NCBI RefSeq assembly: GCF_021029445.1
Contig: NZ_CP072610.1
Span: 1,922,001 to 1,986,000, forward strand
Source: Pseudomonas wenzhouensis
GTDB lineage: Bacteria > Pseudomonadota > Gammaproteobacteria > Pseudomonadales > Pseudomonadaceae
Length of the DNA: 64,000 nt
Direction of reading: 5' to 3'
The notes below the pieces were generated by a model. It saw only the letters and a list, made by a program, of their open reading frames with translations. It was not told the DNA's origin and did no database searches. A program made the translations under genes and the position numbers. Positions 18,481-28,954 of this stretch are shown here, piece after piece (position 1 is the first letter of the stretch; the number at the start of each line of letters is the position of its first letter).

Positions 18481-19896
18481 TCAATGCAGCGTTTCGATCC
18501 TCAGGCTATTGGTGCTGCCGGGTTGGCCGAAGGGTTCGCCGGCGGTGATCACCACGGTTTCGCCGCGTTTGGCCATGCCCTGGGCCTGGGCGATTTCCAG
18601 CGCGGTGCTGGTGACTTCCTCGACCTTGCGCAGGCGCTCGTTGACCACCGAATAGATGCCCCAGGCCACGGTCAGACGGCGCGCCGTGCTCAGGCTTGGC
18701 GTCAGGCTGAGGATCGGCGCCTTCGGCCGTTCGCGTGAGGCACGCAGGCTGCTGGCGCCGGACTCGCTGTAGTTGACCAGCGCCGCCACCGGCAGGATCG
18801 AGCTGATGCGGCGGATGGCGCAGCTGATGGCGTCGCTGGCAGTAGCTTCTGCCTGCGGGCGACCGACGTCGAGCTGGCTCTGGTAGTCCGGGCCGTTTTC
18901 CACCTGGCGGATGATCTTGCTCATCATCTGCACAGTTTCCAGCGGGTAATCACCGGAGGCGGTCTCGGCCGACAGCATCACCGCATCGGCGCCTTCGGCC
19001 ACGGCGTTGGCCACGTCGGTGACTTCGGCGCGGGTCGGTGCCGGGGAGAAGCGCATGGATTCGAGCATCTGCGTGGCGACGACCACCGGACGGCCGAGTT
19101 GGCGGCAGGTGCGCACGATGTCCTTCTGGATACGCGGCACATTTTCAGCCGGCACCTCCACGCCCAGGTCGCCGCGCGCCACCATGATGGCGTCGCACAG
19201 CTTGGCGATTTCTTCCAGGTGGGTGACCGCCGAGGGTTTCTCGATCTTGGCCATGAGGAAGGCCTTGCCGCCAATCAGCTCGCGGGCTTCGACGATGTCC
19301 TCGGGGCGCTGCACGAAGGACAGCGCTACCCAGTCCACGCCCAGTTCCAGGCCGAAGGTCAGGTCGCGGCGGTCCTTGTCGGTCAGCGGCGACAGCTGCA
19401 GCACTGCCTCGGGTACGTTGACCCCTTTGCGGTCGGACAGCTCGCCGCCAGCGATCACTTCGGTGATCACCGCATCATTCTGCTTGGCAGTCACTTTCAG
19501 GCGCAGGCGGCCATCGTCCAGCAGCAGGCTCATGCCTGGTTGCAGGGCTTCGATGATTTCCGGGTGGGGCAGGTTGACCCGGCTGGCGTCGCCGGGCGTG
19601 GCGTCCAGATCCAGGCGCAGGCTATGGCCATTGACCAGTTGCACCTTGCCTTCGGAGAAGCGGCCCACGCGCAGCTTCGGCCCCTGCAGATCCATGAGGA
19701 TACCGATCGGCTGGTTCAGTTCGCGCTCCACCTGGCGCACCCACTGGTAGCGTTGGGCGTGGTCGGCATGTTCACCATGGCTGAAGTTGAGGCGGAACAG
19801 GTTGACCCCGGCTTCCACCAGTTGGCGGATGTGTGCGGCGTCGCGGATCGCCGGCCCGAGGGTGGCGAGGATCTTCACTTTCTTGTCGGCGTTCAT
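18481..19896 (-). CDS. pyk: Pyruvate kinase
   Basis: Converts phosphoenolpyruvate and ADP to pyruvate and ATP; cytoplasmic, 471 aa. The N-terminal VKILATLGPAIRDAAHIRQL and FRLNFSHG, the catalytic lysine region AKIEKPSAVTHLEEI and the signature IMVARGDLGVEV are all present. The start overlaps the ttuD stop by four bases (ATGA), making it the last gene of the gcl-hyi-glxR-ttuD-pyk operon. There it completes conversion of glyoxylate-derived glycerate 2-phosphate to pyruvate (enolase being encoded elsewhere). Confidence 0.95.
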   Translation of the reverse strand: MNADKKVKILATLGPAIRDAAHIRQLVEAGVNLFRLNFSHGEHADHAQRYQWVRQVERELNQPIGILMDLQGPKLRVGRFSEGKVQLVNGHSLRLDLDATPGDASRVNLPHPEIIEALQPGMSLLLDDGRLRLKVTAKQNDAVITEVIAGGELSDRKGVNVPEAVLQLSPLTDKDRRDLTFGLELGVDWVALSFVQRPEDIVEARELIGGKAFLMAKIEKPSAVTHLEEIAKLCDAIMVARGDLGVEVPAENVPRIQKDIVRTCRQLGRPVVVATQMLESMRFSPAPTRAEVTDVANAVAEGADAVMLSAETASGDYPLETVQMMSKIIRQVENGPDYQSQLDVGRPQAEATASDAISCAIRRISSILPVAALVNYSESGASSLRASRERPKAPILSLTPSLSTARRLTVAWGIYSVVNERLRKVEEVTSTALEIAQAQGMAKRGETVVITAGEPFGQPGSTNSLRIETLH

Positions 19897-21167
19897 TGGA
19901 CAGGTTTCTCGAGAATCAGAATGGCGCGGAAATCGTTGACGTTGGTACGGGTCGGCCCGGTGACGATCAGCTCGTCGAGGGCGGCGAAGTAGCCATAGCC
20001 ATTGTTGTCGTCCAGTTCATCTCGGGCGCTCAGGCCCTTGATGCCGGCGCGGGCGTAGCTGTAGGGCGTCATGATGGCGCCGGCGTTGTCTTCGGAGCCG
20101 TCGATGCCGTCGGTGTCGCCGGCCAGCGCATAGACGCCGGGCAGGCCCTTGAGGCTTTCGGTGAGGCTGAGGAGGAATTCGGCATTACGCCCGCCACGGC
20201 CATTGCCGCGTACGGTGACGGTGGTTTCGCCGCCAGAGAGGATCACGCACGGCGGTTTGATTGGCTGGCCATACAACTGCACCTGGCGGGCAATACCGGC
20301 ATGTACCTTGGCCACGTCGCGCGACTCGCCTTCCAGGTCGCCGAGGATCAGCACCGGGAAACCGGCGGCTTCGGCCTTGGCTGCGGCGGCGTCGAGCGAT
20401 TGCTGAGGGGTGGCGATCAATTGGAAGTGGCTACGGGCGAGTACCGGGTCGCCGGGCTTGACCGTTTCCGAGCGTGGGTCTTGCAGCCAGTTGCGCACGT
20501 TGGCCGGTATGTCGATGGCGTAGCGAGCGAGAATCGCCAGGGCGTCGGCCGAGGTGGTCGGGTCGCCCACGGTGGGGCCGGAGGCGATCACCGTGGCTTC
20601 GTCACCGGGCACGTCGGAGATGGCGTAGGTGTACACAGTGGCCGGCCAGCAGGCCTTGGCCAGGCGGCCGCCCTTGATCGCCGAGAGGTGCTTGCGCACG
20701 CAGTTCATCTCGCCGATGGTGGCGCCGGATTTGAGCAGCGCCTTGTTGATTGCTTGCTTGTCCTGGAGGCTGATGCCTTCGGCCGGCAGCGCCAGCAGCG
20801 AGGAGCCGCCGCCGGAAAGCAGGAAGATCACCCGGTCGTTCTCACTGAGGTTCGACACCAGTTCCAGCACGCGGCGGGCGACGCGCTCGCCGGCATCGTC
20901 CGGCACCGGGTGGGCGGCTTCCACCACTTCAATTTTCCTGCACTCGGCGCCGTGCTCGTAGCGGGTTACTACCAGGCCGCTGACCTCGCCTTGCCACTGC
21001 CGCTCGATCACTTCGGCCATGGCCGCCGCAGCCTTGCCCGCGCCGATGACGATGACGCGACCGCTGCGGTCGGCGGGAAGACAGTCGGCCAGCACCTGGT
21101 GCGGATGCGCGGCAGCGATGGCGGTGGCGAACAGGTCGCGCAGCAGGCTTTGCGGGTCGAAGGTCAT
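19893..21167 (-). CDS. ttuD: Glycerate 2-kinase / hydroxypyruvate reductase family protein TtuD
   Basis: A 424-aa GckA/TtuD family protein (MOFRL). Historically called hydroxypyruvate reductase; many members are D-glycerate 2-kinases, which fits a pathway ending in pyruvate kinase. Motifs: VIVIGAGKAAAAMAEVIE near residue 38, FLLSGGGSSLLALP, ISDVPGDEATVIASGPT, and C-terminal ILSGGETTVTVRG and LAGDTDGIDGSEDNAGA. The ATG at 21167 (MTFDPQSLL) follows AAGAGA; the longer frame upstream runs through repeats. It overlaps pyk by four bases. Confidence 0.9.
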   Translation of the reverse strand: MTFDPQSLLRDLFATAIAAAHPHQVLADCLPADRSGRVIVIGAGKAAAAMAEVIERQWQGEVSGLVVTRYEHGAECRKIEVVEAAHPVPDDAGERVARRVLELVSNLSENDRVIFLLSGGGSSLLALPAEGISLQDKQAINKALLKSGATIGEMNCVRKHLSAIKGGRLAKACWPATVYTYAISDVPGDEATVIASGPTVGDPTTSADALAILARYAIDIPANVRNWLQDPRSETVKPGDPVLARSHFQLIATPQQSLDAAAAKAEAAGFPVLILGDLEGESRDVAKVHAGIARQVQLYGQPIKPPCVILSGGETTVTVRGNGRGGRNAEFLLSLTESLKGLPGVYALAGDTDGIDGSEDNAGAIMTPYSYARAGIKGLSARDELDDNNGYGYFAALDELIVTGPTRTNVNDFRAILILEKPVQ

Positions 21168-21514
21168 GGTGGTGGTCTCTTGTTCTGGCTGCTGATCGTT
21201 CCCACGCTCCGCGTGGTAACGCCTGGCGAGACGCTCTGGCGTCTCCTCAATTTTTTCTCGGGGGTCGATTCCAGTCCGCAGGTGGCGCGTGGCAGCACCT
21301 GGGGAATGGAATCGACCAACCTGGCAATCGGGCCGTGACACCTCCTGCCAGGAAGGTCGAAAGGGTGTGCTAGAAGCAAAGCCCCTCTCCCTAACCCTCT
21401 CCCATAAATGGGAGAGGGGACTGGTCCGGCGTGCGCCGAAAATCCGTGTAACGCCGAACTGCTTGTCTCCCCTCTCACGTTTACGGGAGAGGGGCCGGGG
21501 GAGAGGGCGCTCTG
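21168..21514. repeat. Repeat-filled spacer inside the gcl operon (ttuD-glxR)
   Basis: This 347-base gap holds no gene. It contains a GTTCCCACGCTCCGCGTGGTAACG-type palindrome (about 21199-21222), an ATTCCAGTCCGC...TGGAATCGA inverted pair (about 21268-21315), and two GGGAGAGGGG palindromes (about 21384-21420 and 21466-21512) whose CCCTCTCCC arms can pair with each other. These are dispersed Pseudomonas repeat families and could attenuate or process the operon message. Confidence 0.7.
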
Positions 21515-22405
21515 TTACTCGCCCCGGATATTGAAGTTGGCCATGTGCTCCAGCCCCTTGATCAGGGCGGAGTGATCCCAGCCACTGCCGCCGAGAGCCG
21601 CGCAGGTGCTGAACACCTGCTGGGCGTTGGCGGTGTTGGGCAGGTTCAGACCCAGTTCGCGTGCGCCGGACAGCGCCAAGTTGAGATCCTTCTGGTGCAG
21701 GCTGATGCGGAAGCCCGGATCGAAGGTGCCCTTGATCATGCGTTCGCCGTGCACTTCGAGGATCTTCGAGCCGGCGAAACCACCCATCAGGGCTTCACGC
21801 ACCTTGGCCGGATCGGCGCCGTTGCGGGCGGCGAACAACAGGGCTTCGGCCACCGCCTGGATGTTCAGCGCGACGATGATCTGGTTGGCCACCTTGGCCG
21901 TCTGGCCGTCGCCGTTGCCGCCGACGCGGGTGATGTTCTTGCCCATGGCCTGGAACAGCGGCAGGGCGCGTTCGAAGGCGTTCGGGCAGCCACCGACCAT
22001 GATCGACAGGGTCGCGGCCTTGGCGCCGACTTCACCGCCGGACACCGGCGCGTCCAGATAGGCAGCGCCAGTGGCCTTGACCTTCTCGGCGAAGGCCTTG
22101 GTCGCGGTGGGGGAGATCGAGCTCATGTCGATCACCACCTTGCCGGCGCCAACGCCCGCGGCAACGCCATCGGCGCGGAACAGTACGTCTTCGACCTGCG
22201 GGGTGTCCGGCACCATGACGATGATGAATTCAGCTTCCTGAGCGACTTCCTGCGGGGTGGCCAGGGCGATGGCGCCGGCTGCAATCAGGTCGGCCGGAGC
22301 CGGGTCGTGGTGCTCGGAGAGGAACAGGGTATGTCCGGCTTTCTGCAGGTTCTGCGCCATGGGTTTGCCCATGATGCCGGTGCCGATGAATCCGATTTTT
22401 GCCAT
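21515..22405 (-). CDS. glxR: 2-hydroxy-3-oxopropionate (tartronate semialdehyde) reductase
   Basis: NAD(P)H-dependent reduction of tartronate semialdehyde to D-glycerate; 296 aa, beta-hydroxyacid dehydrogenase family. The N-terminal Rossmann motif is IGFIGTGIMGKPMAQNL; the substrate-binding motif is YLDAPVSGGEVGAKAATLSIMVGG; the catalytic lysine lies in GDGQTAKVANQIIVALN (about residue 170). It is the third gene of the gcl operon, and its substrate comes from Gcl. Confidence 0.94.
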   Translation of the reverse strand: MAKIGFIGTGIMGKPMAQNLQKAGHTLFLSEHHDPAPADLIAAGAIALATPQEVAQEAEFIIVMVPDTPQVEDVLFRADGVAAGVGAGKVVIDMSSISPTATKAFAEKVKATGAAYLDAPVSGGEVGAKAATLSIMVGGCPNAFERALPLFQAMGKNITRVGGNGDGQTAKVANQIIVALNIQAVAEALLFAARNGADPAKVREALMGGFAGSKILEVHGERMIKGTFDPGFRISLHQKDLNLALSGARELGLNLPNTANAQQVFSTCAALGGSGWDHSALIKGLEHMANFNIRGE

Positions 22406-22459
22406 GAGAATTTGCCTCTTTGTATTTGTCTGTCTCGATGCCAGGAGCGACGCGGGCCT

Positions 22460-22530
22460 GTGGGAGCGGGCTTGCCCGCGAATGCAGTGGTGGGTTCACT
22501 GTCGCTTTCGCGGATGAATCCGCTCCTACA
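22460..22530. repeat. GTRGGAGC-type inverted repeat between hyi and glxR
   Basis: GTGGGAGCGGGCTTGCCCGCGAA and its partner TTTCGCGGATGAATCCGCTCC form the paired arms of the common Pseudomonas REP family. It fills the 135-base gap between two operon genes. Confidence 0.8.
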
Positions 22531-22540
22531 GGTGCGGCCG

Positions 22541-23323
22541 TCAGACTGCGTTGTGGCTTTTCAGCCAGCCGAGGCCGGCAGCGGTGGTGGTGGCCGGCTT
22601 GTATTCACAGCCGATCCAGCCCTGGTAGCCGATGCGGTCCAGGTGCTCGAAGAGGAAGCGGTAGTTGATCTCGCCGGTGCCCGGTTCGTTGCGGCCCGGG
22701 TTGTCGGCCAGCTGCACGTGGTTGATCGCGGCCAGGTTGTTTTCGACCGTGCGCGCCAGGTCACCTTCCATGATCTGCATGTGGTAGATGTCGTACTGCA
22801 GGTACAGGTTGCTGCTGCCGACCTTGTCGCGAATGTCCAGGGCCTGCCGGGTGGTGCTGAGGTAGAAGCCGGGGATGTCGCGGGTGTTGATCGCTTCCAT
22901 CACCAGGCGGATACCAGCAGCGGCCAGCTTGTCGGCGGCGTAGCGCAGGTTGTCGACGAAGGTCTTCTCCACGGTGGCGCAGTCGACGCCCTGCGGGCGG
23001 ACGCCGGCCAGGCAGTTGATCTGCTGGTTGCCCAGTACCTTGGCATAGGCGATGGCCTTGTCGACGCCTGCGCGGAATTCCTCGATGCGCTCCGGGTGGC
23101 AGGCGATGCCGCGCTCGCCCTTGGCCCAGTCGCCGGCCGGCAGGTTGAACAGCACCTGTTCCAGCTTGTTGGCGTCCAGGCGGGCCTTGATCTCTTCCAC
23201 CGGGAAGTCATAGGGGAAGAGGTATTCCACGCCGCTGAAACCGGCTTCGGCGGCGGCGGCGAAACGGTCCAGGAAGTCCACCTCGGTGAATAGCATGGAC
23301 AGGTTGGCAGCAAAACGGGGCAT
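22541..23323 (-). CDS. hyi: Hydroxypyruvate isomerase
   Basis: Interconverts hydroxypyruvate and tartronate semialdehyde; a 260-aa TIM-barrel of the xylose isomerase-like family. Metal/catalytic glutamates sit in LVMEAINTRDIPGFYL and WIGCEYKP; YDIYHMQIMEGDL is the metal-ligand strand. The start at 23323 (MPRFAANLSMLFTEVDFLDRF) matches the family N-terminus; the ORF extends eight codons further without support. Second gene of the gcl operon. Confidence 0.93.
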   Translation of the reverse strand: MPRFAANLSMLFTEVDFLDRFAAAAEAGFSGVEYLFPYDFPVEEIKARLDANKLEQVLFNLPAGDWAKGERGIACHPERIEEFRAGVDKAIAYAKVLGNQQINCLAGVRPQGVDCATVEKTFVDNLRYAADKLAAAGIRLVMEAINTRDIPGFYLSTTRQALDIRDKVGSSNLYLQYDIYHMQIMEGDLARTVENNLAAINHVQLADNPGRNEPGTGEINYRFLFEHLDRIGYQGWIGCEYKPATTTAAGLGWLKSHNAV

Positions 23324-23358
23324 GGTGTGCTCCTTGTCGTGGTGCAATTGCGGTCTGC

Positions 23359-23423
23359 GTAGGGTGCACCGTGCGCACCAGGGGTACGCGTTGGGCGTTG
23401 CGGTGCGCGCGGCGCACCCTGCG
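23359..23423. repeat. GTAGGGTGCRC inverted repeat between gcl and hyi
   Basis: Arms GTAGGGTGCACCGTGCGCACC and GGTGCGCGCGGCGCACCCTGC form an imperfect palindrome. The same family recurs near 40812, 42206 and 59590 in this window. Confidence 0.75.
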
Positions 23424-23425
23424 GG

Positions 23426-25201
<1,776 letters not shown>

Positions 25202-25312
25202 GACCATTGTTCTCCGAGTCAGTGGTTTTTCTTCTTGGGAGCAAGGATGACGGCTGTACCGATGCGACGGAATTGGTGGATACTTCAGTTCTGTCGATAC
25301 TTGGAGTACCGA

Positions 25313-26227
25313 ATGGACCGCCATACACTCATCCGCAGTTTCGTTCTGGTGGCCGATAACGGCAGCTTCGCCGCAGCAGCCCTTAGCGAAGGCGTTACCC
25401 CCGTGGTCATGGGGCGCCGCCTGGATGCGCTGGAGCGCCACCTGGGCGTCAAGCTGATGCATCGTTCCACGCGTGGCCTGCAGTTGACCGACCTCGGCGA
25501 GCAGTACCTCGATCGCGCCCGCGCCCTGCTCAAGGACTTCGACGAGGCCGATGCCAGCGTGGCTCGCGGCGGGCGCTCCGTGCGAGGCCATCTGGTGGTG
25601 TCTGCACCTGCTGCCTTCGGCAGGCGGCATATCGCGCCGCATGCGCCGGCATTTCTCAAGCGCTACCCGGATCTGAAGCTGTCGTTCAACTTCACCGACA
25701 GCCTGGTCGACCTGGTGCGCCAGGGTTATGACATGGGCATTCGCATCGGCGAGGTGACCGACCCCAACTATGTCGCGCTCAAGCTCTTTCCCAATCGCCG
25801 CGTGGTCTGTGGTGCGCCCAGTTACTTCGAGCTGCATGGCGTGCCACGCACCCTTGAAGACCTGGCGCGGCATAACTGCCTGGCGTTCAACCTGCAGGGC
25901 GGCCAGCAGCGTGGTTGGACCTTCCTGCGCGATGGTCGCCAGGTGGCGGTGAAGGTGGCCGGAAATCTTGACTGCAACGACGGTGAGCTGCTCTACGACT
26001 GGGTCAAGCAGGGGCTGGGGATCGGCTGGCGCTCGACCTGGGAAATCCAGGCGGAGCTGAAGGCCGGTGAGCTGGTGACGGTGCTGGATGACTACGAGAT
26101 CCCGGCCTATGACATCCAGGCCGTATACCCACAGCAGCGTTACCTACCGGCCAAGGTGCGCTTTTTCATCGACTACCTGAAGGCCATTTACAACACGCCG
26201 GGCTACTGGGATGGGCGAGGCGCTTGA
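25313..26227 (+). CDS. LysR-family transcriptional regulator divergent from gcl
   Basis: A 304-aa LysR regulator. The N-terminal winged helix-turn-helix (about 1-60) includes [39 protein letters not shown] and the R-S-T-R wing. The effector domain belongs to the CrgA-like subgroup ([31 protein letters not shown]). ATG at 25313 has GGAG nearby. Its divergent position, 111 bases from gcl, suggests it controls the glyoxylate operon. The direct repeat GATACTTCAG...GATACTTGGAG between the genes (25279-25307) may be part of its site. The effector is unknown; glyoxylate or a purine catabolite is a guess. Confidence 0.88.
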   Translation: MDRHTLIRSFVLVADNGSFAAAALSEGVTPVVMGRRLDALERHLGVKLMHRSTRGLQLTDLGEQYLDRARALLKDFDEADASVARGGRSVRGHLVVSAPAAFGRRHIAPHAPAFLKRYPDLKLSFNFTDSLVDLVRQGYDMGIRIGEVTDPNYVALKLFPNRRVVCGAPSYFELHGVPRTLEDLARHNCLAFNLQGGQQRGWTFLRDGRQVAVKVAGNLDCNDGELLYDWVKQGLGIGWRSTWEIQAELKAGELVTVLDDYEIPAYDIQAVYPQQRYLPAKVRFFIDYLKAIYNTPGYWDGRGA

Positions 26228-26269
26228 GGGTTTATTCGATACCTGAATTGAACTTAATTGATAATTTTA

Positions 26270-26279
26270 TTGTGTACAT
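26270..26279. promoter_or_regulatory. TTGTGTACAT, GntR-type operator half-match
   Basis: Nine of ten bases match the TTGTRTACAA palindrome found before several purine genes downstream. It lies in the AT-rich spacer 129 bases before the GlcG/HbpS-family gene remnant, next to a T-rich stretch typical of a promoter. Confidence 0.45.
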
Positions 26280-26407
26280 TTAATTTTTATTTTGTGTTTT
26301 CCTGTTGAAACAATCCATTCGTTGAGCTATTGCATAAGGCGCTTTCTCAGGTTGCATGTCGCCATGGGCGCATGCGGCGACTTTTTGTTCGATTTCGGAG
26401 AATCCTT

Positions 26408-26841
26408 ATGACTGCAATCAACCTCTCCACTGCCGTGAGCATTACCCGTCACGCGCTTGCTGTCGGGCGTGAGCTGCGTGCTGCGCCGCTGACGGTGGCG
26501 GTGCTGGATGCCGCGGACACCTGATCAGCCTGCAGCGTGAGGATGGCGCCAGCCTCCTGCGCCCACAGATCGCCATCGGCAAGGCCTGGGGAGCGCTGGC
26601 GCTGGGCAAGGGGTCGCGTCTGATCGCTGCCGATGCACAGCAGCGCCCGGCCTTTATCGGTGCGGTGAACAATCTGGCCCAGGGCAGCCTAGTGCCGGCA
26701 CCGGGCGGAGTATTGATTCGTGACGAGCGCGGCGCCGTGATCGGTGCTGTCGGCATCACCGGTGATACCTCGGACATTGACGAGCAATGTGCCGTCAGTG
26801 CCCTGGAGTCACTGGGGTTGAGGGCGGATGCGGGGGCGTAG
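26408..26841 (+). pseudogene. GlcG/HbpS-family (DUF336) gene with a frameshift
   Basis: The ATG at 26408 opens MTAINLSTAVSITRHALAVG and reads to LTVAVLDAADT, then stops at 26522. In the other frame the protein continues from about 26515 as HLISLQREDGASLLRPQIAIGKAWGALALG to AVIGAVGITGDTSDIDEQCAVSALESLGL, ending at TAG 26839. One missing G in GATGCCGCGGACAC (expected GATGCCGGCGGACAC, giving LDAGGHL) explains the break. The intact product would be about 143 aa. Family members are small haem-binding or glycolate-locus proteins often found beside gcl/glc genes. It is either a recent pseudogene or a sequencing error. Confidence 0.8.
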
Positions 26842-27059
26842 GGTATCGTGGGTGCTCGGGTGTGTTCCGGCTTTAGCGCCGTTGGAGCATGCCCCGGATT
26901 GCACCCGGGCCAGGGTTTCACGCCGCGCAAGAACCGCTGGGGCGTGCATTGCCAGTCCGGCGCCTGCCGCGATTTGCAGGTTTGCGTCGGGCGGAGATCA
27001 GCTGGTAGATCCGGCGGGGTGGCGGGTCGGTAAAGCGCGACCCAGCCTGCGGATCATGG
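26842..27059. other. Spacer without a recognisable gene
   Basis: A 218-base stretch between the GlcG-family remnant and the convergent TetR gene. It contains a degenerate CCCCGGATTGCACCCGGGCC palindrome and a GCGGGTCGGTAAAGCGCGACCCAGC-type inverted pair near its end, possibly a terminator-like hairpin for the converging genes. No open frame with family features was seen. Confidence 0.4.
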
Positions 27060-27704
27060 CTAGGCGCTGCTGACCTGCTCGGACGCCATCGATGGCGCAG
27101 GGGCGACTTCACAGCCCTTGAGCACCAGGCGGGTGATGGTCTGAGCAGCGGCTTCGTAGTCGCTGTCGTCGAGGGTGGTTTTGCCGGTAACGCTGGAGAT
27201 CTGCCAGTCGAAGTCAGCGTAGGTCTGGGTCGCGGCCCAGATGCTGAACAGCAGGTGGTGCGGGTCGACCTGGGCCATCAGGCGTTGATCGATCCAGCGC
27301 TGGATGCAGGCGATATTGTGTTTGGCCTGGGCGTTGAGTTGTTCGGTCTGCTCCGGCGACAGGTGCGGCGCGCCGTGCATGATCTCGCTGGCGAACACCT
27401 TGGAGGCGTGCGGCAGCTCGCGGGAGATGCGGATCTTCGAGCGGATATAGGCGCTCAGCACATCGCTCGGGTGGCCCGGCTGGTTGAAGGGCGCAGAGGC
27501 GGCCAGCAGCGGCTCGATGATGCTTTCCAGAACCTCGCGGTAGAGGTTTTCCTTGGACTTGAAGTAGTAGTAGACGTTGGGCTTGGGCAGGCCTGCCTTG
27601 GCCGCGATATCACTGGTCTTGGTGGCAGCGAAGCCCTTATCGGCGAACTCCTCGCTGGCTGCGCGCAGGATGAGCTCTTTGTTGCGCTCGCGAATGCTGG
27701 TCAT
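27060..27704 (-). CDS. TetR-family regulator, RutR-like
   Basis: A 214-aa regulator. N-terminal helix-turn-helix (about 8-55): ELILRAASEEFADKGFAATKTSDIAAKAGLPKPNVYYYFKSKENLY. The C-terminal domain resembles E. coli RutR/YcdC: YIRSKIRISRELPHASKVFASEIMHGAPHL and DPHHLLFSIWAATQTYADFDWQISSVTG parallel the RutR ligand domain, which binds uracil or thymine. Start ATG 27704; the 17-codon longer frame is unlikely. It is divergent from moaA, and the shared spacer has a TGACTTGCGGGTCA site. In this setting a purine or pyrimidine effector is likely (inference). Confidence 0.85.
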   Translation of the reverse strand: MTSIRERNKELILRAASEEFADKGFAATKTSDIAAKAGLPKPNVYYYFKSKENLYREVLESIIEPLLAASAPFNQPGHPSDVLSAYIRSKIRISRELPHASKVFASEIMHGAPHLSPEQTEQLNAQAKHNIACIQRWIDQRLMAQVDPHHLLFSIWAATQTYADFDWQISSVTGKTTLDDSDYEAAAQTITRLVLKGCEVAPAPSMASEQVSSA

Positions 27705-27806
27705 AAGGCCCTGTGTTTTCCTCTGCCGCCGGGCGGCGGACGGGCATGTTAGCATCGGCTTTGTACGAGCCTCAAGGCAGCGGTTACGGGCTGTTCAGCG
27801 TTTAAC

Positions 27807-27820
27807 TGACTTGCGGGTCA
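27807..27820. promoter_or_regulatory. TGAC-N6-GTCA operator between TetR gene and moaA
   Basis: TGACTTGCGGGTCA. The 14-base core has the architecture of the E. coli RutR box (TGACCAnnTGGTCA) and matches the xdhA upstream site TGACTTTTGGGTCA at 12 of 14 positions. It lies about 100 bases from both divergent starts and could serve autoregulation and moaA control. Confidence 0.55.
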
Positions 27821-27916
27821 AATCACTGTATACAGGAAATGGCTTTTCTGTTTTTATCCTGTGCAACGAGTTTCATGACAAGACGTCCTGGCGCCTGACG
27901 CTGTAGGAGACCTGCT

Positions 27917-28912
27917 GTGCCCTCTCATCAACTCGTCGACCCCTTTGGCCGGCGCATCACCTACCTGCGTTTGTCGGTGACCGATCGCTGCGATTTTCGC
28001 TGCACTTATTGCATGAGCGAGGACATGGTCTTCGCGCCGCGTTCACAGATTCTCAGTCTCGAAGAGCTGTATGCGGTGGCTGACGCCTTTATCGGTCTGG
28101 GCGTGCGACGTATCCGCATCACCGGCGGTGAACCCCTGGTGCGCAAGAATTTGCTGAGCCTGCTGCAGCGCCTGGGAGGGCGTACCGAACTCGATGATCT
28201 GGCGATCACCACCAACGGTTCACAGCTGGCGGAGATGGCCGTTGCGTTGCGTGCGGCCGGTGTGCGCCGCTTGAACATCAGCCTGGACTCGCTGCAGCGC
28301 GAGCGCTTCGCCGCCTTTACCCGGCGTGACAGGCTCGACCAGGTATTGGCCGGTATCGAAGCCGCGCGTATGGCCGGCTTCGAGCGTATCAAGCTCAACA
28401 GCGTGGTGCAGAGCGGGCGCAATGACGACGAGGTGCTGGATCTGGTCGAGTTCGCCATCGAGCGCGGCCTGGATATCAGTTTCATCGAGGAAATGCCGCT
28501 GGGCAGCGTGGTCAGCCACAGCCGTGAGCAGACCTTCTGCTCCAGCGACGAGGTGCGCCAACGCATCGAGCAGCGCCATGCGCTGGTGCGCAGTAACAAG
28601 GTGACTGGCGGACCATCACGCTATTGGCAGGTGGTCGGTACGCAGACCCAGGTCGGTTTCATCTCGCCGCACAGCCACAACTTCTGCGGTGACTGCAACC
28701 GTGTGCGGGTCACGGCCGAGGGCAAGCTGGTGCTCTGCCTTGGCCATGACAACGCACTGGATCTCAAGCGTCTGTTGCGTGCTCATCCCGGTGACGGCGA
28801 ACGCTTGCGTCAGGCGCTGATTGAGGCGCTGCGCCTCAAGCCCGAGCGGCACCACTTTGCCACCGACGAGCAGGTTCAGGTGGTGCGCTTCATGAGCATG
28901 ACCGGCGGATAG
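27917..28912 (+). CDS. moaA: GTP 3',8-cyclase MoaA (second, purine-locus copy)
   Basis: Radical SAM enzyme that starts molybdenum cofactor synthesis by converting GTP to 3',8-cyclo-GTP with MoaC; 331 aa. The N-terminal [4Fe-4S] motif is CDFRCTYC (about residues 26-33). The C-terminal cluster cysteines are in FCGDCNRVRVTAEGKLVLC. The required Gly-Gly terminus is present (SMTGG). Starting at GTG 27917. It stands alone, away from other moa genes, near xanthine dehydrogenase genes; P. aeruginosa has a second moaA (moaA2) in the equivalent position. A dedicated supply of cofactor for XdhAB is a reasonable inference. Confidence 0.93.
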   Translation: MPSHQLVDPFGRRITYLRLSVTDRCDFRCTYCMSEDMVFAPRSQILSLEELYAVADAFIGLGVRRIRITGGEPLVRKNLLSLLQRLGGRTELDDLAITTNGSQLAEMAVALRAAGVRRLNISLDSLQRERFAAFTRRDRLDQVLAGIEAARMAGFERIKLNSVVQSGRNDDEVLDLVEFAIERGLDISFIEEMPLGSVVSHSREQTFCSSDEVRQRIEQRHALVRSNKVTGGPSRYWQVVGTQTQVGFISPHSHNFCGDCNRVRVTAEGKLVLCLGHDNALDLKRLLRAHPGDGERLRQALIEALRLKPERHHFATDEQVQVVRFMSMTGG

Positions 28913-28954
28913 ACCGGTACCTGGATATCCATAACAACAATAGGGAGGCTCTGT

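Noticed and set aside
27826..27835. CTGTATACAG, LexA-like or GntR-like palindrome before moaA
   Set aside because: Too short for a LexA box (needs CTG-N10-CAG) and only 8 of 10 bases fit TTGTATACAA. Kept as a note only.
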